DNA of 40,260 bases from Pseudomonadota bacterium. Lineage in GTDB: Bacteria; Myxococcota_A; UBA796; SXON01. Position 1 is the stretch's first letter. The number at the start of each line of letters is the position of its first letter. The position numbers and the translations under genes are program-made. The stretch spans positions 1-40,260 of the forward strand of contig SXON01000216.1 of the NCBI GenBank assembly GCA_005778355.1. The letters run 5' to 3'. The notes under the pieces were generated by a model, which was not told the origin of the DNA, did not search any database, and worked only from the letters and a program-made list of their open reading frames with translations. Shown piece by piece: positions 24,377 to 31,502 of this stretch.

Positions 24377-26254
24377 GTGTTCCCAGCGATGCTGATCTGG
24401 GCGATGGTTGGATGCCACTCGACGGCCGTCGACGGCAAAAACGAAGACGAACGCGACGGTCGCGGCGACAGCGGAACCGGGCAGAATGACACAGGCTGTG
24501 CCGTGGTGCTCTGGTACGCCGACCGCGACGGCGATGGTTGGGGGAACGCGGACGATCCAATCGAGGCGTGTTTCGACCGGCCGGGCCTGTCGGGGACCCC
24601 CGGCGACTGCGACGACGGCCGCGCCGACGTGCACCCCGAGGCCCCGGAGAGTTGCGACGAGATCGACAACGACTGCGACGCAGTTGTTGACGAGGACGTC
24701 ATCCCCACTTGGTTCGCCGACCTGGACCACGACGGTCACGGTGACCCCTCGACAGGTGTGGCGGTCTGCTCCCGTCCACCCGGACACGTCGCGACCGGTG
24801 ACGACTGCAACGACTTCAACCCCGACATCAATCCAACCGCCGAGGATGCCTGCCGCGACGGCCTTGACAGCGACTGCGACGGCGCCGACGAGGTCGCCTG
24901 CTACCCGCGGTCCGGCCCACTCCCAGACATCGCCGAGTGGTTTCCGGGGGTCACGGCCGGGGACTCCGCCTCTGCCGTGACTGGACTGGGCGACGTGAAT
25001 GGCGATGGCTTCGACGACTTCGCCGTGGGCGCGCTCGGCAACGACGACGGGGGAGCCGATGCCGGCGCGGCCTTCCTGGTGCTCGGGCGGCTGGGCATCA
25101 CGGGGGGGTCACTGGCAGGGGCGGACGCGACCTACACCGGCGCTCGGGCGGACGACCGGGCCTCCACCGTGACGGGACCCGGCGACGTCAACGGCGACGG
25201 CCTCCACGACCTCGTCGTGGGCTCGCCGAACGCGGGGCAGGAAGCCGGGGCCGTCGCGCTAATCCTCGGTCGGGATGCACCCGTGGACGGCTCGCTTCAG
25301 CACGCGGACGCCACGATCATCGGCACCCGCCCCGGGCAGGTGGTCGGTGACGCGGTCGCGGGACTCGGCGACTTCAACGGCGACGGATTCGCTGACTACA
25401 TAGTAGGAAGCTACCACGACTACGACACCATCGACGCCGGCGGCGCGGCATACGTGGTGCTCGGCTCGGCCACTCCCGGCGACGGCAAGCTCCCGGACGT
25501 CGGCATCGCCCTCGTGGGCCGCGGGCCCAAGTACTCGACCGCCACGACCGTGGCGGGCGTGGGCGACGTGGACGGCGACGGCCTCGACGACGCGGCGGTG
25601 AACTCGCTCGCGGCAAAGGGGCCGTGGCTGGCCGCGAGTGAAGCCTGTCTCGTACTCGGGGCGGCGCGCGCCGAGGACCGCGCCCTGGACGACGCCGACG
25701 CCACCTTGACCGGCGCCAAGAGCGACGGCCCGCTCATCGCGATTGCCAGCGCCGGCGACGTCGATGGAGATGGCCTCGACGACATGCTCTTCGGGTTGCC
25801 CTATGCGAACCGCGGTGCGCCTTGGGCCGGCGCGGCGCACCTGGTGCTCGGGACGGTAGCGCCCGCGTCGGCAAGCCTGGGAGAGGCCGACGCCATCTTC
25901 CTCGGCGAAGGCCCAGGCGACGCCGCCGGGTGGGCCCTCAGCTCCGCCGGAGACGTGGACGCGGACGGCCATGACGACCTCGTGGTGGGCGCCCCGGCTC
26001 ACGACAACAGTGATGGCACCGCGGGGGCCGCCTACCTCGTCCGAGGGGCCCCGGTCGTGCCCACGGGCTCGCTCGGCCTCGCCCGCGCGGTCTACCAGCC
26101 AGGTGGTCGCGACGCCGGCTTGGTGGGGACCCACCTGTCCCCGGCCGGAGACATTGACAGCGACGGGTATGGCGACATCCTCCTCGGAAGCGTCGGGGAC
26201 GACGGCGCAGGTCAGGACGCGGGCGCCGCCTTCCTCCTTCTCGGAGGACCCTGA
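24377..26254 (+). CDS. MopE-repeat and FG-GAP propeller lipoprotein
   Basis: A 625-residue predicted lipoprotein. MFPAMLIWAMVGC has a lipobox at Cys13 and no charge before it. A short charged linker leads to two MopE-type metal-binding units (about 70-175, with GDCDDGRADVHPEAPESCD and DDCNDFNPDINP). Each is preceded by an aspartate-rich loop such as ADRDGDGWGN. Seven FG-GAP repeats follow (about 190-625), including GDVNGDGFDDFAVGA and GDIDSDGYGDILLGS. This is the reverse of the domain order in the 10072 protein, and there is no C-terminal sorting tail. A surface, calcium-binding role is likely. The GTG start lacks a Shine-Dalgarno sequence. Confidence 0.85.
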   Translation: MFPAMLIWAMVGCHSTAVDGKNEDERDGRGDSGTGQNDTGCAVVLWYADRDGDGWGNADDPIEACFDRPGLSGTPGDCDDGRADVHPEAPESCDEIDNDCDAVVDEDVIPTWFADLDHDGHGDPSTGVAVCSRPPGHVATGDDCNDFNPDINPTAEDACRDGLDSDCDGADEVACYPRSGPLPDIAEWFPGVTAGDSASAVTGLGDVNGDGFDDFAVGALGNDDGGADAGAAFLVLGRLGITGGSLAGADATYTGARADDRASTVTGPGDVNGDGLHDLVVGSPNAGQEAGAVALILGRDAPVDGSLQHADATIIGTRPGQVVGDAVAGLGDFNGDGFADYIVGSYHDYDTIDAGGAAYVVLGSATPGDGKLPDVGIALVGRGPKYSTATTVAGVGDVDGDGLDDAAVNSLAAKGPWLAASEACLVLGAARAEDRALDDADATLTGAKSDGPLIAIASAGDVDGDGLDDMLFGLPYANRGAPWAGAAHLVLGTVAPASASLGEADAIFLGEGPGDAAGWALSSAGDVDADGHDDLVVGAPAHDNSDGTAGAAYLVRGAPVVPTGSLGLARAVYQPGGRDAGLVGTHLSPAGDIDSDGYGDILLGSVGDDGAGQDAGAAFLLLGGP

Positions 26255-26270
26255 GAGAAAGAAGCGAAAG

Positions 26271-26296
26271 CCCCCCTCGCCTTGCGCCGAGGGGGG
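26271..26296 (-). terminator. Rho-independent terminator of the SPFH gene
   Basis: CCCCCCTCG and CGAGGGGGG form a 9-bp stem with an 8-base loop. On the minus strand it is followed by CTTTCGCTTCTTTC. It lies just past the stop of the SPFH gene (26303). The plus-strand MopE gene ends 16 bases away on the other side, so the stem may serve both converging transcripts. Confidence 0.7.
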
Positions 26297-26302
26297 CGGT
26301 GA

Positions 26303-27379
26303 CTACTCGCGGGCGAGCGCGATGGCCTGGACGAGGTCGGTCGAGCCCACCAGGGTGATGCGCTCCACCTTCCCGGCGAGCTCCGCGAGCTGCTCGAGCT
26401 CCTTGAGTCGCATGAGAACGGGGTTCTCCTGCAAGAGCTTGGCGGTGTTGAGCAGCTGGCGGGTAGACGCCGTTTCCTCGCGGCGCTTGATCGACAGGGC
26501 CTCGGCCTCCTTGCGCGCGAGGGTGACCCGGTTGAACAGGTCCTTCACCTCGCCCGCGAGGATCACGTCGCGCACCACCGCCGTCTCGACCGCGAGTCCC
26601 ACGGCGGGGAGCTTCTTCGCCACGAGGGCGAGCAACTCTGCCGAGAGGGCGTCGCGGTCGGTCACCAGCGTGTCGAGCTCGCGCCCGGCCACCACCTCGC
26701 GCAGCGCGGCGTGGACCGCGGCGTGCAGGAGGTTGAGGTGGTCGGACTCGAAGACGGCACGAAGGGGATCGACAAAGCGGTACGACACGCCGGGCTTCAC
26801 GCGGACGGGCACCTGGTCGCGAGTGAGCAGGTCCTGGGGCGCGAGCTCCAGCGTGTGGAGCGCGAGCGGGACGATGCGCACCGCGTAGGGCGAGCCGTGG
26901 AAAACCCGGTAGCGTCCGGGCGCGAGCAAGCGGACGGGCTGCGTGAGCCGGGTGAGCACGGCGGCCTGCCCCTCGCCCACGGCGAACTCGGTGACACCGG
27001 CCGTGGCCGGCAACACATCGTTGGCCGCGAGGGGAACGGGCTCGTCGCGCAGGTCGGCACGGACCAGCTCGAGCTGGCCGGCCCCGTCGAAGTGACGGTA
27101 CCGGCCGGGGCCGAGCAGGCCCGCGAAGACGCCGCTCACGTAGGCGAGCACGCGCTCGTTGGGCGCCACGAGGATGTCAGAAACGCCCTCGATGCCCTCG
27201 GGCAGCTCGTCGCCTGCGGTCACCACCTGGGGGGCGGCGCTCAGCTTGTACACCACGCGCTCCACCATGGCGAAGCCGGTGTAGACGGTGTGACGGCCGG
27301 GGCCGAACAGGCCGGCGAAGGCGCCGTCGCGGAAGAGCGCGACACGCTGGATGCGGGGGACGGTAACGATGGTGAACAT
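26303..27379 (-). CDS. SPFH/Band 7 (slipin-like) protein
   Basis: A 358-residue protein. The N-terminus carries two similar beta-rich segments (VALFRDGAFAGLFGPGRHTVY and VLAYVSGVFAGLLGPGRYRHF, about 13-110). The SPFH domain follows (about 115-290, with PVRVKPGVSYRFVDPL). A charged coiled-coil-like tail (about 290-350) contains ARKEAEALSIKRREETAS. There is no clear N-terminal membrane helix, so attachment would be peripheral. SPFH proteins form membrane-associated rings. The ATG at 27379 has AGGAG seven bases upstream. The open frame to 27643 is a shadow across the tRNA-like sequence. Confidence 0.8.
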   Translation of the reverse strand: MFTIVTVPRIQRVALFRDGAFAGLFGPGRHTVYTGFAMVERVVYKLSAAPQVVTAGDELPEGIEGVSDILVAPNERVLAYVSGVFAGLLGPGRYRHFDGAGQLELVRADLRDEPVPLAANDVLPATAGVTEFAVGEGQAAVLTRLTQPVRLLAPGRYRVFHGSPYAVRIVPLALHTLELAPQDLLTRDQVPVRVKPGVSYRFVDPLRAVFESDHLNLLHAAVHAALREVVAGRELDTLVTDRDALSAELLALVAKKLPAVGLAVETAVVRDVILAGEVKDLFNRVTLARKEAEALSIKRREETASTRQLLNTAKLLQENPVLMRLKELEQLAELAGKVERITLVGSTDLVQAIALARE

Positions 27380-27404
27380 GACGGGCTCCTGGTGACCTGA
27401 CAAA

Positions 27405-27419
27405 GGGGGGCCTCCCCCC
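27405..27419 (-). terminator. Terminator-like hairpin between the tRNA-like sequence and the SPFH gene
   Basis: GGGGGG, three loop bases and CCCCCC form a 6-bp GC stem. On the minus strand it is followed by TTTGTC. It lies 164 bases downstream of the tRNA-like sequence and 26 bases upstream of the SPFH start. It could end a transcript from the tRNA-like locus, or act as a leader hairpin of the SPFH gene. Confidence 0.4.
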
Positions 27420-27582
27420 GGGACGTGGCCCGCGCCTGCCTGCGGCCGCGGTCGGGACACGAGGGTCCCCGCGGACAAGCGACACGACGCGTGGATTGCG
27501 CCGGTCCCGAGGGACAAGCGCGCACCTGGCCCCGAAGCGGGGTTCGGCCTTGGGTTTGGATAACTGGGGTTCAGCCAGTGAA

Positions 27583-27655
27583 GGCAGTCCAGCGCTCTAC
27601 CATTGAGCTTCGCCCGCGAGCGGACGGTGGGAATCGAACCCACGACCTATGGATC
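27583..27655 (-). ncRNA. Apparent circularly permuted tRNA-Gly(GCC)-like sequence
   Basis: On the minus strand, a tRNA 3' half (27655-27619) comes first: GA, TCCAT, AGGTC, T-arm GTGGG-TTCGATT-CCCAC, acceptor CGTCCGC and T73. One C follows (27618), then a tRNA 5' half (27617-27583): acceptor GCGGGCG, AA, D-arm GCTC-AATGGTA-GAGC, G, anticodon stem CTGGA, then CT and anticodon GCC. The two acceptor strands pair in all seven positions with one G-U. The anticodon stem pairs in four of five (C27-T43 mismatched). The 5' half closely resembles tRNA-Gly. No conventional 5' half lies upstream of the 3' half and no 3' half follows the 5' half. Alternatives are two truncated tandem tRNA genes or an assembly artefact. 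Confidence 0.4.
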
Positions 27656-27862
27656 CAACGCGACACCCATCCTCGGCGAACAACACGCGGGACAGCAAAC
27701 GGGAAAACCCAGCCGCCGCTCTTCGCCGCGCCCGGGTTGGCGCGTGCCGAGGGATGAGTAGGCGCGAGGGGCGGGGGCGTCAAGGGGGGCCTCCAAGGTC
27801 AGCCCGATAGCGGTCCGGTAGGGGCGCGAAGCCAGAGCGGGTCGCGCCCGCGGGGGCACGAC

Positions 27863-28538
27863 GGCCCAAAGTGCCAAACCTCCCTGGAGGATCGCCACTT
27901 CGGGCCGCCCACCCGGTCGACGGCGGCGGGCAACGTCGACGGCCATATCGGCGAGTTCATGCCCGAAGAGGATTCGGTGGTGTTGCTGATTCTTGCACCC
28001 CTCCTACCCTAGGGTTTCTGCGCGCCCCGAGCGCGATCAGTTCAGCCGCCCCCTGGCAGGGACCGCTACTTCGGCCCGCGTGGCGAGCAAGAGCGCGAGA
28101 CGTGGGCGCCGACACCCCGGCGTTCCGGGGTCGGCAACCACTCGACGGCCTCGAACGGCGGCCACTGATCGCCATCCTCCGGCCCCAAGTACCAAACCTC
28201 CCCAGAGGATCGCCGCTTCGGGCCGCCCCCCCGAGCGCAGGCGAGACAGTTCGGGCGCTCGCGGCGACGATCGGACCTCCCGGGGCCCGTGCCGAGAGCG
28301 ATTACCGCCCCCTGCTCGCGATCCTCCGGCCCAAAGTGGCAAACCTCCCCGGAGGATCGCCACTTCGGACCGCTCCGCGAGCGAAAACGAGACACTTCGG
28401 GCGCTCGCGGCTGTGATCGGGCCTGCCGGAACCCGTCCAGAGCCCAAGAAGCGGCGCGGCGCACCAATCCTCGGGCCCCAAGTGCCGATCCTCCGGACCG
28501 AAGTGCCAAATCTCCCCGGAGGTTCGCCACTTCGGGCC
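27863..28538. repeat. Array of 44-bp imperfect palindromes
   Basis: Four clear copies lie at 27863-27906, 28181-28224, 28328-28371 and 28495-28538. A left half-copy is at 28473-28494, and a degenerate right half at about 28052-28077. Each copy folds into outer stem GGCCC/GGGCC, middle stem AGTGGC/GCCACT and inner stem CCTCC/GGAGG, with small symmetric internal loops (AA/TC and AAA/ATC) and a two-base tip. Spacing is 147-170 bp, or about double between the first two. Sequence between copies is also partly repeated (GAGACA.TTCGGGCGCTCGCGG), so the underlying unit is a degenerate tandem repeat of about 150 bp. Open frames across the array (such as NLPGGSPLRAA) are by-products of the repeat. No protein-coding gene is seen between 27380 and 28695. 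Confidence 0.8.
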
Positions 28539-28566
28539 GGGTGCGACGCCCGGCGGCCCCAGCGAG

Positions 28567-28680
28567 TGAGGAGGACCGAGCGCGGAGCACCGAGACCGAG
28601 CGCCGAGAGACGAGGACCGAGACCGAGACCCGAGGCCCGCGTTCGACAGCGACCGCGACAGCGCCAGCGACAGCGACAGC
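28567..28680. repeat. Low-complexity hexamer/heptamer tract
   Basis: A purine-rich run with many GACCGAG-like units (about 28567-28635) passes into a GACAGC/GCGACA-type 6-bp repeat (about 28640-28680). It sits between the palindrome array and the stop of the membrane protein gene at 28696. No promoter, terminator or gene is visible in it. Confidence 0.6.
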
Positions 28681-28695
28681 GCTACCGCCCCCCAG

Positions 28696-30015
28696 TCACC
28701 TCCGCCTGAAAACCCGCTCGTCCACCCTCTCCCACCCGTCGAGGCTCCAGTCCTCCGCGCGCACCGTCCCATTGTCAAACCCCGGCGGCGCCACCAGCGC
28801 CCAGTCGATGCCGTAGCGATCAGCGAGCTCGGCGAGGCCCTGTCCCCGCGCCATGATGACCCCGGCGCGGCCACATCGAGCGGACACCCCGATGGGGTCG
28901 TAGGACATCACCGGAGCCCCCGCCGGCACCTGCTCCAGGTAGCGACAATCGTCCACGTGCCACCGCGTGGCCGACTGGTAGAGCTTGCCCGCGTACACGC
29001 TGCCCGCGAGCACACCGGCCAGTAGCAGCCCCGGCAAGAACGCGGGATGGTAACGACGTGTGAGCCGCGAGGCGCCGATCGCCGCGAGCGCGCAGGCGGG
29101 GACAAAGAGGGCCGCGTCGCTCCGATACACCGTCCCCTCGCGGGCCATCGCCGGGGCGAGCAGGTACACCACGGGCGGGAACAGCACCGCGTAGGCAACG
29201 ATGGGCCACAGCCCGCGGTCCGCCGAGCGTTTGAGCAGCGCGGTCGCAGAAAAGAGGGGAATCAGCACCATCCCCGCGATCACACCCACGGTGAACACAC
29301 TCGGGATCGCGCCGACGAAAACCTCGAATCGCGAGACAAACGCCGCGGGCACCGGCGCCACCGGGCTGATCACGTCTTGCAAGACGAGGCTCTCGGCCAC
29401 GCGGGATCGAAGGTCGATCCAGCCCTGCCCAGCGACAAGGTAGCAACGGGCGTACCAGCCCAGCGTGGCCCCCACGCCAGCCAAGGCCACCCGCAAGCCG
29501 CCGACACCGGGCCAAGCGAGGGCCGCCGCGACACCCAGCAAGAACCCGTCGCCGCGCGTGAGCGCCACCGCCATGGCCAGTGGCACCGCAACCGCCTGTC
29601 GCCGCGAGGCGGCGAGGAGCAAGGCACCGCCGAGCAGCCCGTACAGCGCGATGCTGTCGGGGGTGGTCACCGTCCGCGTGTACCCGGCCGCCGTGGCGGC
29701 CAAGAGTCCGGCCACGATCGACTCGGCCTCAGTCGCGTCGAGACGGCGAGCCCAGACACAGGCGAGCGGCGCCCACGAGGCGGCGAGCAACACCGAGCAG
29801 AGTTGCGCGGCAGGCCAGTCGTTGGCCGCAGCGGCCACGAAGGGGACCAGGACCCGGCTCGGCAGGGGCATCCAGTGCAAGTCCGCCGGGTGACGCAAAC
29901 TCGGCGGCAGCCAGCCGAGGTTCCACACCGCGTCGGTGACCGCGCCCTCCCCGGCCGCGAGGTGACGCGCCACCTCAAGGTAGTAGGCGGGGTCCCAGTC
30001 GGCGGGCGATGCCAC
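28696..30015 (-). CDS. Polytopic membrane protein, GT39/ArnT-like glycosyltransferase
   Basis: From the GTG at 30015 the protein has 439 residues and about nine to ten membrane helices. The loop SPADWDPAYYLEVARHLAAGEG (acidic pair, then Tyr-Tyr) and the plan resemble lipid-linked sugar glycosyltransferases of the GT39/GT83 kind. A soluble C-terminal part (about 355-439) follows. The reading frame stays open upstream without ATG, GTG or TTG and encodes a hydrophobic segment (APALCFLAALAWHFYWAS) that would supply the expected first helix. A CTG at 30081 overlaps the dehydrogenase stop as CTGA and may be the true start, giving 461 residues. The conservative start is listed. Function is a fold-level guess. 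Confidence 0.7.
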   Translation of the reverse strand: MASPADWDPAYYLEVARHLAAGEGAVTDAVWNLGWLPPSLRHPADLHWMPLPSRVLVPFVAAAANDWPAAQLCSVLLAASWAPLACVWARRLDATEAESIVAGLLAATAAGYTRTVTTPDSIALYGLLGGALLLAASRRQAVAVPLAMAVALTRGDGFLLGVAAALAWPGVGGLRVALAGVGATLGWYARCYLVAGQGWIDLRSRVAESLVLQDVISPVAPVPAAFVSRFEVFVGAIPSVFTVGVIAGMVLIPLFSATALLKRSADRGLWPIVAYAVLFPPVVYLLAPAMAREGTVYRSDAALFVPACALAAIGASRLTRRYHPAFLPGLLLAGVLAGSVYAGKLYQSATRWHVDDCRYLEQVPAGAPVMSYDPIGVSARCGRAGVIMARGQGLAELADRYGIDWALVAPPGFDNGTVRAEDWSLDGWERVDERVFRRR

Positions 30016-30077
30016 CGTGCTCGCCCAGTAGAAATGCCAGGCCAGCGCCGCCAGGAAACACAGGGCCGGGGCCCTCG

Positions 30078-31499
30078 TCAGATACCCACCCAGACAGTCT
30101 TGCCCTCGGTGTACTCATCGAGCACCGCGCGCCCATTCTCCCGTCCAAAGCCAGATTGTTTCACACCACCATAGGGGGCAGCCGCGTCGAAACGATTGTA
30201 GGTGTTGATCCACACCGTCCCCGCGTGGATCCGGGCGGCGAGGTGGTGCGCCTTGCCGATGTCGCGCGTCCAGCTGCCCGCGGCGAGGCCGAACTCAGTG
30301 GCGTTCGCCACGCGCGCGCACGCGTCGAGGTCGTCGAAGGAAAGGACCGAGAGCCCCGGCCCGACGATCTCCTCGCGGGCGATGGTCATCTCGGTGGTGA
30401 CGCCCCGGAAAACGGTGGGCGGCACGAAGTAGCCGGGCCCAGGGTGCTCGCCGCCGGCCACGCGCTCGGCGCCCTCGGCGAGGCCGCGCGCCACGTACGA
30501 CTCCACGCGCGCCTTGTGGGCGGCGCTCACCAGCGGTCCCACTTGCGTGGCACGGTCGAGCGGGGAGCCGACCACCAGCGCCCTCGCGCCTTGGCCGACG
30601 ATGTCGACCACCTCGTCGAGCACCTTGCGCTCCACCACCAGGCGACTGCCGGAGGTGCACAGCTCACCCTGGTTGTAGAAGGCCGCCGACACCGCCGCCG
30701 CGGCCGCCGCTTTGACGTCGGCGTCGGCGAGGATGATGTTGGGTGACTTGCCCCCGAGCTCCAGCGTGATCCGCTTGAGCGTGGCGGCGGCGTTGCGCAT
30801 GATGAGCTTGCCGGTGTCGGTGCCGCCGGTAAACGCGATCTTGGCAACGCCCGGATGTGCGACGAGCGCGGCGCCCGCTTCCTCGCCGAGCCCGGTCACC
30901 ACGTTGAGCAAGCCCGCAGGCAGGCCCGCCTCCGTGGCCACGCGCGCCAGCGCAAGGGTGGACAGCGAGGCCTCCTCGGGAGGTTTCACGACAATCGCGT
31001 TGCCGCAACACAGCGCTGGGGCGATCTTGCGCGCGGCGAGGAGGATCGGGAAGTTCCACGGCGTGATCGCGCCGATCACGCCCAGAGGATCGCGGGTGGT
31101 GTAGGTGAAGAAGGGGCCGCGCACGGGGATCGTTTCGCCGTGGAGCTTGGTGGCCCAGCCCGAGAAGTAGAAGAAGGTGTCGGCGGTGCGCGGGATGTCG
31201 ATGAGGGCGGCGTTGGCGACGGGCTTGCCGCAGTCCATGGCTTCCAGGCGAGCGAGCTCCTCGAGGTTGGCCATGATGGCCTCGCCCACCTTCCAGAGGA
31301 TCCGCGCCTTCTCGTTCGGATCCGTCCGTGCCCACAGCGCCTGGGCGCGCGTGGCGCTCTGCACAGCGGCGTCGATGTCGGCCGCCGTCCCTCGCCCGAG
31401 CTCGGCGAGCGTGCCGCCGGTCGAGGGATCCTCGGTGGGGAAGAGCCCCCCGCTGGCCGCCACCGGGCGGCCGTCAATCCACAACGTCTGGCTTTCCAA
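30078..31499 (-). CDS. NAD(P)-dependent aldehyde dehydrogenase
   Basis: A 473-residue ALDH-superfamily enzyme that oxidises an aldehyde to the acid. Key residues are Asn149 (TPWNF), Lys172 (VVKPPEEAS), Glu247 (TLELGGKSPN) and the catalytic Cys281 (GELCTSGSRL). The C-terminal block is GGVKQSGFGRENG. The sequence is closest in style to the ALDH1/aminobutyraldehyde/betaine aldehyde group. Given the two GABA-transaminase-like genes nearby, a semialdehyde or aminoaldehyde substrate is a reasonable inference. The start is TTG at 31499, supported by GAGGAG about six bases upstream. It follows the outer-membrane-like gene by three bases. Confidence 0.92.
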   Translation of the reverse strand: MESQTLWIDGRPVAASGGLFPTEDPSTGGTLAELGRGTAADIDAAVQSATRAQALWARTDPNEKARILWKVGEAIMANLEELARLEAMDCGKPVANAALIDIPRTADTFFYFSGWATKLHGETIPVRGPFFTYTTRDPLGVIGAITPWNFPILLAARKIAPALCCGNAIVVKPPEEASLSTLALARVATEAGLPAGLLNVVTGLGEEAGAALVAHPGVAKIAFTGGTDTGKLIMRNAAATLKRITLELGGKSPNIILADADVKAAAAAAVSAAFYNQGELCTSGSRLVVERKVLDEVVDIVGQGARALVVGSPLDRATQVGPLVSAAHKARVESYVARGLAEGAERVAGGEHPGPGYFVPPTVFRGVTTEMTIAREEIVGPGLSVLSFDDLDACARVANATEFGLAAGSWTRDIGKAHHLAARIHAGTVWINTYNRFDAAAPYGGVKQSGFGRENGRAVLDEYTEGKTVWVGI

Positions 31500-31502
31500 G
31501 AG

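Noticed and set aside
27600-27700. A conventional tRNA gene ending at 27619 on the minus strand
   Set aside because: The 75 bases upstream of the T-arm contain no D-arm and no acceptor strand that pairs with CGTCCGC. Only the downstream half fits.
27871-28416. A 181-residue protein across the palindrome array
   Set aside because: Its sequence is the translated repeat (NLPGGSPLRAA and similar) and open frames of the same kind appear on both strands. There is no ribosome site and no known family.
27863-28538. CRISPR array
   Set aside because: The repeats are imperfect palindromes of 44 bp with unequal gaps of about 100-270 bp, the gaps are themselves similar to each other, and no cas genes are present.
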